DNA of 64,000 nt from the NCBI RefSeq assembly GCF_014280875.1, contig NZ_JACLAL010000006.1, forward strand, positions 248,001 to 312,000. Reading direction: 5' to 3'. Within the stretch, counting starts at the first letter, position 1. Every line of letters begins with the position of its first letter. Below are positions 45,140-53,177 of this stretch, one piece after another. The DNA comes from Paenirhizobium daejeonense (GTDB lineage Bacteria; Pseudomonadota; Alphaproteobacteria; Rhizobiales; Rhizobiaceae). The position numbers and the translations under genes are program-made. A model generated the notes under the pieces. That model ran no database searches, had not been told where the DNA came from, and worked only from the letters and a program-made list of their open reading frames with translations.

Positions 45140-45919
45140 TTAATCGCGGTTGCCCATGAAACGGAGGAGGAAGAGGAAGAGGTTGATGAAGTCGAGGTAG
45201 AGCTGCAGGGCGCCCATGATGGCCTTGCGGCTGGCTACGTCTGCACCGTCAGCTTCATAATAGGATTCCTTGATGTTCTGGGTATCGTAGGCGGTGAGGC
45301 CCGCGAAGATCAGAACGCCGATCGCCGAGATGGCAAAATCCAGGGCCGAGGAGGCCAGGAAGATGTTTACCAGTGAAGCGATGATCAGGCCGAACAGACC
45401 CATGACCAGGAACGAGCCCATGGCGGACAGGTCACGCTTGGTGGTGTAGCCAAAGAGCGACAGGGCACCGAACGAAGCGGCCGTTACGAAGAAGGTCTGG
45501 ACGATGCTGGCGCCGGTGTAGATCAAGAAGATCGACGAAAGCGACAGGCCCATCAGAGCTGCGTAAACCCAGAAGGTCGTCTGCGCGGCGGAAACGCTCA
45601 TCGAATGGATCTTGAAGCTCATGAAGAACACGAGAGCGACCGGAGCAAAGATGACAACCCACTGCAGCGGGCTCTGGTACAAGGCAGCGCCGAGGCTGGT
45701 CAGCATCGTGCCGTTTCCGAGCTGCACGGCGGCGGCCGACTGATCGGTAGTCGTTGCCATCATGAAAGTGACGTATGCAGCAATACCGGTGATCGCGAGA
45801 CCGAGGGCCATCAGATTGTAGACCTTCAGCATATAAGTGCGAAGGCCTTCATCGATCATTGTGGCCGATTGGGCGCCACTCTGGCCCATACGGCTTTGGT
45901 AGTTGCGGAGTTCAGACAT
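45140..45919 (-). CDS. Bax inhibitor-1 (YccA/YbhL) family membrane protein
   Basis: 259-residue inner-membrane protein with seven predicted helices, starting after a hydrophilic N-terminus at VYNLMALGLAITGIAAYVTF. The family signature aspartates lie in the last helices (FAGLTAYDTQNIKESYY, then LQLYLDFINLFLFLLRF). GAGGAAAC precedes the ATG. BI-1 homologues form pH-sensitive calcium-leak channels or regulate membrane proteases; the role here is unassigned. It is transcribed alone, ending in a clear terminator. Confidence 0.95.
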   Translation of the reverse strand: MSELRNYQSRMGQSGAQSATMIDEGLRTYMLKVYNLMALGLAITGIAAYVTFMMATTTDQSAAAVQLGNGTMLTSLGAALYQSPLQWVVIFAPVALVFFMSFKIHSMSVSAAQTTFWVYAALMGLSLSSIFLIYTGASIVQTFFVTAASFGALSLFGYTTKRDLSAMGSFLVMGLFGLIIASLVNIFLASSALDFAISAIGVLIFAGLTAYDTQNIKESYYEADGADVASRKAIMGALQLYLDFINLFLFLLRFMGNRD

Positions 45920-46092
45920 TGTTTCCTCTTTTCAAGCCCCGAAAGAATTTACGGTGTCGGGCCAATTGCCCAGGCGCCGCTGCGGAGCTCCAGCATGCCT
46001 TGCGACAATATGAGGATTATTGCGTCCAGCGACAAGACCTGGGCATGTCAAAAAGCCGTTATCGCTCCACGCGTTGGTAAATAGAACCGAAT

Positions 46093-48639
46093 TTAGAGCT
46101 CGCGCAGCACGGGTGCAGCTTTTTGCCCGAGGATACGCCAGGTGCCGGCCAGACCTATGCCGATCGTCGTCACCAGTGCGATCACCAGCGTCATGAGAGC
46201 GACGTCGGGAAGGAAATTGGAGGGCAGTTTCATGATCCGGCTCAGCACGTACCAGGCGACACCGCCGCCCGCTACGAGGGCGAAAATCGCGGTTGCCGCG
46301 CCGAGCAGGAGATATTCGTACGTGAAGGCCCGGATCAGCATGGCCCGGGTCGCGCCCAGCGTCTTCAGCACCACCGCATCGTGGGTGCGGGCGCGATTGC
46401 CGGCCGCAAGCGCGCCGGACAACACCAATACCGACGCAATGAGCGCGATTGCCGCTGCTGCCCGGATTGCGGTCGCGAGCTGCCCGACCAGCCGGTCGAC
46501 GACATCGAGCGCATCCTTGACGCGAACGCTGGTGATGGTCGGATAGGCCTGCGTGACGGCTTTCAGGATTGCCGCTTCGTCCTCTGGCGTTGCCGCGGGA
46601 TCGGAAAGCGTCGCCAGCCAGGCATGGGGTGCGCCAGCGAAGGTGTTGGGTGAGAAGACCATCACGAAATTGATCGATAGCGATTCCCACTCCACCTTGC
46701 GGAAGTTGGCGATACGGGCGGTGATATTCCGTCCCAAAACATTGACCGTGACGGTATCACCGAGCTTCAGGCCGAGTTCCCCCGCCTCCTGGGCGGAGAA
46801 GGAGACAAGTGGTTCGCCGGTATAATCCGCCGGCCACCAACTTCCTTCTGTAACGGAGGCATTTTCCGGCAGATCGGTGGAGTAGGTGATCCCGCGGTCG
46901 CCGCGCAGCACCCAGCGTCCCTCCGGGGGCACCTGCATCTTGGTGACATCGGTGCCGTTGAAGGCGAGGATACGTCCGCGCAGCATTGGCACCTCGACGA
47001 TATCTCCCTTGGGTGCCTTTTGTTGCAGGATCGTGCGGAAGCCGTCGAGGTCGGCTTTCTGGATATCGACGAAGAAGAAGTTCGGCGCTCTTTCCGGCAG
47101 GTTGCCGGTCAGTTCCTTGCGCAGGTTGCCGTCGATCAGGGCGAGCGCCACGAGCAGGCTGAGGCCGAGCCCGAGCGAAAGGGTCACGGCCGGCGTCAGG
47201 GCGCCGGGCCGGTGAATGTTTCCGATGGCGAGCCGAAGTGCGGGTGACGGCATGTGGGGGCTGCGCCGGGCGAGGAAGGCGATCAGCATGGCCACCAGCC
47301 TCAGCAGCAGGAAGCCCGCCGCCATGGCCACCAGAAAAATCGTTGCAATACGCCGGTCTTCGGAAGAGAAGATAGCCAGTGCGGCGAGGCCGGCAAGCGC
47401 AAGCGTCGTTGCGGCGACATAGGGCCATGCCGGAAGACCTCTCGTCTCGAAGCCCTGTTCACGGAAGAGCGCCGTTGCCGGCACCTTGCGGGCGTGGCCG
47501 AGTGGCAGGATCGCGAAGGCGAGCGTCACCAGCATGCCGAACACGGCGGCGAGCAACAGCGCTGCCGGATAAAGCCGTGGTTCGGGTGAGATCGGCAGGA
47601 CGCCGGCCAGATAGCTTGCCGCGATGATCGGAGCGATGGCACCGAGTAGCAGTCCGATACCGATGCCGATCGACGCAACGATGATGATCTGGAACAGATA
47701 CACCATCACCACGACGGAGGCCGGTGCGCCGAGGCATTTCAGCGTGGCGATCACGGTGCGTTTGGAATCGAGGAAGGCACGCACAGCATTGGCGACGCCG
47801 ACGCCGCCCACCACCAGCGCCGTCAGGCCGACCAGCGTCAGAAACTGTGAGAAGCGCTCGATGTTTTCCGTCAGCGACGGTGCTGCGCGGTCGCTGGTGC
47901 GGATCGACCAGCCAGCATTCGGCAATTCTTTCTGGGCCCTGTCACGGATTTCCGTCGGACCGGGCGCCGGATCGTTATAGCGGACTTTGTAGGCGTGTTC
48001 GACGAGGCTGCCGGTCTCTATGAGGCCGGTTGCCTTCAGCGCGTCGCGGCTGGTCAGAAGGCGTGGCGCAAAGCCGAAACCGTCGGAAATTGCATCCGGC
48101 TCGTTGATGATGGCGCCGGTGATCTTCAAGCGGGCCTTGCCCAGGAGGATCTCCTGCCCGACCGAAACGCCGAGCCTTTCCAGAAGCAACGGGGCGGCGA
48201 CTGCGCCATAGACCCCGTCGCTCAAGGCAAGGAGATCGGCTTTAGGCAGGTCGGGCTCCGAAACCAGCTTGCCATAGAGCGGATATGCGTCATCCACGGC
48301 CTTGACCTCGACCAGCGACTGGTCCGATCCATCCGGCAGGCGAGCCATCGAGCGAAGCACCGTTGAGACGGAAACCGTTCCAAGTCCTTCGAGGAAACGC
48401 ATCTCCTCACTGGTTGCCTCGCGATTGTTCAGTTCGAAGCGGATGTCGCCGGCAAGCAGGGTGCGGCCTTCCGAAGAGATGGAATCGGTGATCGCGGTGG
48501 AGACGGAGTTGACTGCAGCAATGGCGCCGGTGCCGAGGGCGATGCATGCGAGGAAGATGTAGAAGCCTTTCAGGCCACCCCGAAGCTCCCGGAGCGCGAT
48601 GCGGAAGGCGATACCCAGCCTTGTGGAAAAATCCTTCAT
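46093..48639 (-). CDS. ABC transporter permease, FtsX/YbbP-like
   Basis: 848-residue inner-membrane protein with the layout of E. coli YbbP. A first helix (FYIFLACIALGTGAIAAVNS) and a periplasmic domain lead to an FtsX block (LTLVGLTALVVGGVGVANAV and following helices); a second periplasmic domain and a second FtsX block near the C-terminus (AAAIALIASVLVLSGALAAG) complete it. ATG 48639 overlaps the ATPase stop as ATGA. With the YbbA-like ATPase it likely forms a lipoprotein or envelope-related mechanotransmission complex, not a classical importer. Confidence 0.94.
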   Translation of the reverse strand: MKDFSTRLGIAFRIALRELRGGLKGFYIFLACIALGTGAIAAVNSVSTAITDSISSEGRTLLAGDIRFELNNREATSEEMRFLEGLGTVSVSTVLRSMARLPDGSDQSLVEVKAVDDAYPLYGKLVSEPDLPKADLLALSDGVYGAVAAPLLLERLGVSVGQEILLGKARLKITGAIINEPDAISDGFGFAPRLLTSRDALKATGLIETGSLVEHAYKVRYNDPAPGPTEIRDRAQKELPNAGWSIRTSDRAAPSLTENIERFSQFLTLVGLTALVVGGVGVANAVRAFLDSKRTVIATLKCLGAPASVVVMVYLFQIIIVASIGIGIGLLLGAIAPIIAASYLAGVLPISPEPRLYPAALLLAAVFGMLVTLAFAILPLGHARKVPATALFREQGFETRGLPAWPYVAATTLALAGLAALAIFSSEDRRIATIFLVAMAAGFLLLRLVAMLIAFLARRSPHMPSPALRLAIGNIHRPGALTPAVTLSLGLGLSLLVALALIDGNLRKELTGNLPERAPNFFFVDIQKADLDGFRTILQQKAPKGDIVEVPMLRGRILAFNGTDVTKMQVPPEGRWVLRGDRGITYSTDLPENASVTEGSWWPADYTGEPLVSFSAQEAGELGLKLGDTVTVNVLGRNITARIANFRKVEWESLSINFVMVFSPNTFAGAPHAWLATLSDPAATPEDEAAILKAVTQAYPTITSVRVKDALDVVDRLVGQLATAIRAAAAIALIASVLVLSGALAAGNRARTHDAVVLKTLGATRAMLIRAFTYEYLLLGAATAIFALVAGGGVAWYVLSRIMKLPSNFLPDVALMTLVIALVTTIGIGLAGTWRILGQKAAPVLREL

Positions 48640-49349
48640 GCGGGTTGCCGTTCCGGCTGCTTCTCGTCGTTTGCGACGTCGGCGGCAATGCGCCCCGAGG
48701 CGACCCGCACCTGCCGGGAGCAACGGGCGGCAAGCACCGGATCGTGGGTGACGAGCACCAGCGTCATCCCGCGTTCGGCCTGCTTCGCAAACAGCAGATC
48801 GGCGATCTGGCGACCGGTCTCGACGTCGAGATTGCCGGTGGGCTCATCGGCAATCAGCACGGCGGGCGAGGGGGCAAGCGCACGTGCTATCGCAACGCGT
48901 TGCTGCTCGCCACCGGAAAGCTGACCGGGATAGTGGTCGAGACGCTCGCCAAGGCCGACGGCCTGAAGCTCCTTGCGTGCGATGTCGAAGGGATTGCGGA
49001 CGTTTGCGAGTTCCAGCGGAACCGCAACGTTTTCCAGCGCGGTCATGTTGGCAATCAGGTGGAAGGACTGGAAGACGATGCCAATGTTCTTGCCGCGAAA
49101 ATCAGCGAGTGCATCTTCTCCAAGGCGGTGCAGCGGCTCGCCATTGACGTTGATTTCGCCGCTATCAAGCCGTTCCAGCCCGGCGAGCACCATCAGCAGG
49201 GTGGACTTCCCCGAACCGGAAGGGCCGATGATGCCGACCGATTCACTCTGGGCGATGGCGAGATCGATATTCTTCAGCACGTGGACCGAGGCTGCGGCGT
49301 TCCCGAGCGTCAGATCGGCCTGCTTGAGTTCGATGATGGTTTTTCTCAC
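48636..49349 (-). CDS. ABC transporter ATP-binding protein, YbbA/LolD-like
   Basis: 237-residue MacB/LolD-family ATPase. Walker A GPSGSGKST, Q-loop IVFQSFHL, signature LSGGEQQR, Walker B AVLIADEPTGNLD and the switch His in VTHDP are intact. A GTG start at 49349 is chosen because AAGGCGGGAAAG lies upstream and the protein then has family length; an ATG at 49454 would add 35 unlikely residues and overlap the divergent tesA start. It pairs with the YbbP-like permease. The gene order ybbP-ybbA // tesA matches E. coli. Confidence 0.93.
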   Translation of the reverse strand: MRKTIIELKQADLTLGNAAASVHVLKNIDLAIAQSESVGIIGPSGSGKSTLLMVLAGLERLDSGEINVNGEPLHRLGEDALADFRGKNIGIVFQSFHLIANMTALENVAVPLELANVRNPFDIARKELQAVGLGERLDHYPGQLSGGEQQRVAIARALAPSPAVLIADEPTGNLDVETGRQIADLLFAKQAERGMTLVLVTHDPVLAARCSRQVRVASGRIAADVANDEKQPERQPA

Positions 49350-49427
49350 GCTTTCCCGCCTTATATAGAATGACGCGAAGAGGTCGTCGCGCACCGTCAT
49401 CGGCTTCGTCAATTTAGGAAAGGCACA

Positions 49428-50075
49428 ATGATATTTAAAGCCGTTCTTCTTCATTTCGCCGTGATCCTCGGCGCAGCTTTTCCGCTCAACTCTTCCGCAT
49501 CCGCCGAGCCGTTACAGCTCGTCGGCTTCGGCGACAGCCTGATGGCGGGATACCAGTTGCCGCCCGACGACGCATTGCCGAACCGTTTGCAGGCGGCGCT
49601 GGTGGCCAAGGGATATGACGTGGCGATCGCCAATGCGGGGGTATCCGGCGACACGACCTCGGCCGGTCTCGCTCGCGTCGACTGGTCCGTACCGGATGGT
49701 ACTGCCGGCGTCATCCTCGAACTCGGAGCAAACGACGCCTTGCGGGGCATTGCACCGGAAGAGACCGAGCGCAATCTCGAAGCAATTATTAGCCGGCTTA
49801 AGGAGCGTAATGTTCCGGTGTTGCTGGTCGGAATGCTGTCGCCGCCCAATATGGGTGAAGACTATGCCAAGCGCTTCAATGGTATCTATCCGCGACTTGC
49901 CGAAAAATACGGCCTTGCCTTCTACCCCTTTGTTCTGGATGGCGTGGCGGCCCAGGCCGGATTGCAGCTGGAGGACGGGATGCACCCCAATGCCAAGGGG
50001 GTTGGTGTCATGGTCGAGCGTATGCTGCCGGTTACGGAGAGCTTCATTGCAACGATCGGTGGCAAGCGGAAATAA
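49428..50075 (+). CDS. tesA: Periplasmic GDSL lysophospholipase/thioesterase I, TesA-like
   Basis: 215-residue SGNH hydrolase. Signal peptide at about residues 1-27 (FAVILGAAFPLNSSASAEP). The catalytic Ser is in GFGDSLMAGY, the oxyanion Gly in NAGVSGDTT and Asn in LGANDALRG, and the Asp/His pair in EDGMHPNAKG. AGGAAAGG lies upstream. It cleaves acyl-CoA, lysophospholipid or aryl esters in the periplasm. It is divergent from the YbbA-YbbP genes, a synteny kept across proteobacteria. Confidence 0.95.
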   Translation: MIFKAVLLHFAVILGAAFPLNSSASAEPLQLVGFGDSLMAGYQLPPDDALPNRLQAALVAKGYDVAIANAGVSGDTTSAGLARVDWSVPDGTAGVILELGANDALRGIAPEETERNLEAIISRLKERNVPVLLVGMLSPPNMGEDYAKRFNGIYPRLAEKYGLAFYPFVLDGVAAQAGLQLEDGMHPNAKGVGVMVERMLPVTESFIATIGGKRK

Positions 50076-50141
50076 TAGCTTGCGCCTATGCGCATTGCGT
50101 GATTCGCTATGTGCATCTGCAAAAGATTCGGGGAGCTCGCA

Positions 50142-50735
50142 ATGCCGAGATTATTTACTGCCCTCGAAATTCCGCGCAATGCGGCATTAAGCCTCTCCTT
50201 GCTGCGCGGTGGTCTTCCCGGTGCCCGATGGATCGATGTGGAGAACTACCACATCACCCTTCGCTTCATCGGTGACGTGGATGGTCGCACCGCCGACGAG
50301 ATCGTCGACCGGCTCGACCGCATCGACCGGCCGGAATTCCAGCTCAATCTCAACGGCATCGGGTCCTTCGGGTCGAAGAAGCCGCATTCGGTCTGGGCCG
50401 GTGTTACGCAGGCCCCTGAGATGTATGCCCTACAGGCGGAAATCGAACGAATCTGCCAGCGGATCGGTCTCCCGCCCGATCCGCGGAAGTTCACGCCGCA
50501 TGTGACGCTGGCGCGTCTCAAGTCATCGCGTGTCGATGACGTGGTTCACTACCTCGCCGGTCGCGGCGATTTCCACACGGCTCCCTTCACCGTCACACGT
50601 TTCGTGCTGCTGTCGTCGAAGGAATCGGTCGGTGGCGGTCCTTATCTTACGGAAGAGGTGTTCCCGCTTCACGAAGCGCGGGCAGCCTCGAGCTTCGCGA
50701 GTATGGAACGACAGCCCGTCAAGAGCATGCTGTAG
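50142..50735 (+). CDS. thpR: RNA 2',3'-cyclic phosphodiesterase
   Basis: 197-residue 2H phosphoesterase (formerly 2'-5' RNA ligase LigT). Both HxT motifs are present: HITLRFIG near residue 38 and HVTLARLKS near 123, with FTALEIP at the N-terminus. ATG 50142 follows GGGGAG; an upstream ATG at 50109 is less likely. Its 3' end overlaps the convergent phosphatase gene by 67 bases. It hydrolyses 2',3'-cyclic phosphate ends of RNA. Confidence 0.93.
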   Translation: MPRLFTALEIPRNAALSLSLLRGGLPGARWIDVENYHITLRFIGDVDGRTADEIVDRLDRIDRPEFQLNLNGIGSFGSKKPHSVWAGVTQAPEMYALQAEIERICQRIGLPPDPRKFTPHVTLARLKSSRVDDVVHYLAGRGDFHTAPFTVTRFVLLSSKESVGGGPYLTEEVFPLHEARAASSFASMERQPVKSML

Positions 50736-51148
50736 ACCTGTTCGAAATCCGAGGTGGCGCCATAATAGGGGTCGGGGATCTCGGTTTCGTCTCCGAAGGC
50801 ATAATTGCCGAAGAGCGTGATGTTGCTCCGGCTTGCTGGCGGAGCCATCTTGCGAAGGTCGGCGAGATTGTTCTTGTCCATCGCCAGGATCAGGCTGAAG
50901 CGTTCGAAATCCGTTGATACGATCTGTCTCGCCCGAAGGCCGGAAAGATCGATGCCGTGGCTGAGCGCCACCTTAACGGAGCGGTGATCCGGTGGATTGC
51001 CGATGTGCCAGCCGCCTGTGCCGGCGGAATCGGCGAGATAGGAAGAGGCGCGGTCGCCTTGCTCAGTCAGATGGCGGAAGACGCCTTCGGCCAATGGCGA
51101 GCGACAGATATTGCCGAGACAGACGAAAAGAATTGGGAACGCAGTCAT
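50669..51148 (-). CDS. Low-molecular-weight protein-tyrosine phosphatase
   Basis: 159-residue cytosolic phosphatase. The P-loop CLGNICRSP gives the nucleophile at about C10 and the Arg at about R16; the general acid Asp is in IPDPYYG. All catalytic residues are intact. The stop lies inside the convergent thpR gene (67-base overlap), a tight tail-to-tail arrangement. It may dephosphorylate tyrosine kinases of polysaccharide synthesis or act on small phosphates; no kinase gene is adjacent. Confidence 0.95.
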   Translation of the reverse strand: MTAFPILFVCLGNICRSPLAEGVFRHLTEQGDRASSYLADSAGTGGWHIGNPPDHRSVKVALSHGIDLSGLRARQIVSTDFERFSLILAMDKNNLADLRKMAPPASRSNITLFGNYAFGDETEIPDPYYGATSDFEQVYSMLLTGCRSILAKLEAARAS

Positions 51149-51210
51149 TCAGGTCCTGTCCGAAGGCGTGTCGCGATCTTTTCGATTCGCTCCGTATGCC
51201 CTCGGCCTTA

Positions 51211-51268
51211 GTTGTATCGCATGTCGTCTTGCAAAACCGCTGCACTCCTTTGCACGACATGACTGAGG
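51211..51268 (+). repeat. Palindromic intergenic element, copy 2 (upstream of phhB)
   Basis: The best-paired copy: CATGTCGT...ACGACATG outer arms plus TGCAAA...TTTGCA inner arms around ACCGCTGCACTCC. It ends 13 bases before the phhB start, directly ahead of its GAGGAGG site. A second, imperfect dyad with GCGATC/GATTCGC lies just upstream (about 51168-51200), matching the 43.1-kb element in layout. Confidence 0.75.
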
Positions 51269-51281
51269 AGGTTTCGCTGCG

Positions 51282-51581
51282 ATGAAATACGAGAAACTGG
51301 ATGCAGCCGCAATCGACACCCTGTTGACGGAGCGGCGGCTATGGGAGCTCGCCCGCGACGGGGCCGCGATCAGCCGCAGTTTCAAGTTCCGGGATTTCGG
51401 TGAAGCCTTTGCCTTCATGACGCGCTGCGCGCTCATCGCCGAGAAGCTCGATCACCACCCCGAATGGTTCAACGTCTACAATCGCGTCGACATCGTCCTG
51501 TCGACTCATGCCGTCTCGGGGCTGAGTGCGCTCGACTTCAAAATGGCGGAGGCGATAGACCGCCTGACACCCGCCGATTGA
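51282..51581 (+). CDS. phhB: 4a-hydroxytetrahydrobiopterin dehydratase
   Basis: 99-residue pterin-4a-carbinolamine dehydratase recycling the cofactor of phenylalanine hydroxylase. The active-site motif [20 protein letters not shown] with paired His is intact, and [16 protein letters not shown] completes the family pattern. GAGGAGG lies about 11 bases upstream. No phhA gene is visible here. A palindromic repeat abuts the ribosome-binding site. Confidence 0.95.
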   Translation: MKYEKLDAAAIDTLLTERRLWELARDGAAISRSFKFRDFGEAFAFMTRCALIAEKLDHHPEWFNVYNRVDIVLSTHAVSGLSALDFKMAEAIDRLTPAD

Positions 51582-51638
51582 ATTTCCCCCGCCATTCACC
51601 ATATTTTGATCGTGTCCAAACACAGGGATCATGCAGGC

Positions 51639-52028
51639 ATGGACGATATCAAGATCGGTGAAATCCTTCTGCCAGGGGACGAAGAGACGCAGGAGCGGCA
51701 GGAAGAGAGGGTCCGCGCAAAATTTTGGCCAACGCTCAGGAAGGCATTCCGGCAGATCCCGTTCTCGCGTGATCTGGTTGCTTCTTTTTATTGCGCTACA
51801 GACCGGGAAACGCCGCTTCGTGTCCGTGGTATCCTGCTTGCAGCGCTTGGTTATTTCGTATTGCCGCTTGATGCCGTTCCCGACATGTTTGCCGTGATTG
51901 GCTTTACCGACGACATCGCCGTGCTGACGACGGCGATTGCACTGGTCAGCCGACACATCAAGGAGAGCCACTATGTGGCGGCGGACCGGATGCTGGCCGA
52001 TGGTTCGTCGGAGCCGGATGCCGCTTAA
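51639..52028 (+). CDS. DUF1232 (YkvA-like) membrane protein
   Basis: 129-residue protein with the DUF1232 core RGILLAALGYFVLPLDAVPDMFAVIGFTDD: a helix containing the LPLDxxPD motif, then a second helix IAVLTTAIALVSRHI. The N-terminal 60 residues are charged and cytosolic. ATG 51639 (MDDIKIGEILL) is preferred; a TTG at 51606 is possible. DUF1232 proteins are widespread small membrane proteins with no settled function. It lies 57 bases downstream of phhB and is likely co-transcribed. Confidence 0.9.
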   Translation: MDDIKIGEILLPGDEETQERQEERVRAKFWPTLRKAFRQIPFSRDLVASFYCATDRETPLRVRGILLAALGYFVLPLDAVPDMFAVIGFTDDIAVLTTAIALVSRHIKESHYVAADRMLADGSSEPDAA

Positions 52029-52332
52029 GCGGCTGAAACGGGCTGCGAAAACCGATCTGTCAAAATCGTTTGCGAACAAAGACGCCTCCAGCCCAACTCT
52101 TGCCCGATTTCTTGAATCTAGATCAAATCATCGGGAAGGATGGTGCGGTAAACATCTCCCCAAGGCCCGGTCACTGATAGGAAGCCAAGGTTGTGACGCG
52201 ACCTGCGACAAGAAACATCGCGGCGTTGACGGTTTGGTAACCTAAATTAAGTCAAACTGAATCATGTTTTGACGACAAGTGTCCCGATCTCCCCGATCGG
52301 GCGATGGATGGAAACACAACCGGCAGGAAGAC
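52029..52332. other. 304-base intergenic region before the IalB-family gene
   Basis: Contains TTGAATCTAGATCAA (52112-52126), an FNR/FixK-like dyad with one base too many between half-sites. TTGACG at 52218 is a possible -35, and a 5'-leader hairpin lies at 52283-52301. No coding frame is supported. Confidence 0.5.
52283..52301 (+). promoter_or_regulatory. Leader hairpin upstream of the IalB-family gene
   Basis: CCCGATC-TCCCC-GATCGGG forms a perfect 7-bp stem, ending 31 bases before the start codon and outside the ribosome-binding site (GGCAGGAAG). It could stabilise the mRNA; no riboswitch family is recognised. Confidence 0.35.
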
Positions 52333-52836
52333 ATGTTCGCAAGAAGTACCGTAACCGCAGTGGCAATCCTTCTGGCAAGCGGCAGTATTGCTGCGGCCCA
52401 GTCGCCCACTCGCATCGAGCAGTTCAAGGCCTGGGGTGCCTATTCCTACAAGACGAATAGCGGAACGGTCTGCTACGTGTTGTCGGTACCGACCGACAAG
52501 CAGCCGGCTGCCGTTAATCACGGGGATATCTTCTTTGTCATATCCCAGCGTCCCGGCCAGAACATCTCCTACGAACCGCAGGCGATGATGGGCTATGCCC
52601 TCAAGGAAAATTCCAAGGTCAACGTCACGATCGACAACAAGAACTTCGTGATGTTCGTGAAGGATACCTCCGCATGGGTGGAAAACGCCGCTGAAGAGCC
52701 GGCGCTGGTCGCGGCCATGAAGACCGGTCATTCGATGACGGTCAAGGCGACCTCGGCCCGCGGAACGGGAACCGCTTACACCTATTCGCTTTCGGGCATT
52801 TCGGCTGCGCTGAAGAAGATCGAAGGCTGCAAGTAA
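52333..52836 (+). CDS. Invasion-associated locus B (IalB) family periplasmic protein
   Basis: 167-residue secreted protein. Signal peptide MFARSTVTAVAILLASGSIA then AAQSP. The mature part has the IalB pattern: FKAWGAYSYKTNSGTVCYVLS, DIFFVISQRPGQN, and a late TYSLSGISAALKKIEGCK with a second Cys, suggesting one disulfide. ATG 52333 has GGCAGGAAG upstream. IalB was named in Bartonella, but the family is common in free-living rhizobia, so the name does not prove virulence. Confidence 0.9.
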   Translation: MFARSTVTAVAILLASGSIAAAQSPTRIEQFKAWGAYSYKTNSGTVCYVLSVPTDKQPAAVNHGDIFFVISQRPGQNISYEPQAMMGYALKENSKVNVTIDNKNFVMFVKDTSAWVENAAEEPALVAAMKTGHSMTVKATSARGTGTAYTYSLSGISAALKKIEGCK

Positions 52837-52866
52837 GTCCGGCCCCATGAGGGCTGTGCACGAAGG

Positions 52867-52886
52867 GCCGGCGCAAGCCGGCTTTT
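52867..52886 (+). terminator. Short intrinsic terminator after the IalB-family gene
   Basis: GCCGGC-GCAA-GCCGGC followed by TTTT (52883-52886), 31 bases after the stop. The stem is only 6 bp but all G-C with a stable tetraloop. Confidence 0.7.
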
Positions 52887-53042
52887 CGCGTTTCGTGGAA
52901 CCCTCACATTCGGCGTGACGCAGGGCAAAAAAGCTGCTAAAGGCGCGACCCGAGCCGGAAGGTCCGCGGGAATTCGCGCGCCTGCGGAATTGTCCGAACC
53001 GCGTCGTGATCCTGAAGATGGTATCCTGTGTTTCGGTTTCTT

Positions 53043-53100
53043 GTTTTTCGCATGTCGTGATCGCAAAACCGATCAATATGTTTGCCCGGCATGCCTTAGA
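53043..53100 (+). repeat. Palindromic intergenic element, copy 3 (upstream of rlmN)
   Basis: GCATGTCG and CGGCATGC keep the outer stem through a G-T pair, and GCAAA/TTTGC keep the inner stem, while the loop (ACCGATCAATATG) differs from the other copies. It ends 77 bases before the rlmN start. Confidence 0.7.
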
Positions 53101-53177
53101 TGCATCGAAGTGTTCGACAGCGCCCGCTTTTGAAGCGGCGGCTCGGTCGGGGTATTTGGTCAGGAAGGTTGAGCGGC

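Larger units (their letters stand above)
52837..53177. other. 341-base intergenic region before rlmN
   Basis: Begins with the terminator of the IalB-family gene (52867-52886) and ends with palindromic-element copy 3 (53043-53100). A degenerate dyad with GTGATCCTGAAGATGG (about 53007-53025) precedes the element, as in copy 2. An open frame continuing upstream of rlmN is not supported as coding. Confidence 0.6.

Noticed and set aside
52112-52126. TTGAATCTAGATCAA as an FNR/FixK box
   Set aside because: Half-sites TTGA and TCAA are separated by seven bases rather than the required six, and no anaerobic gene follows.
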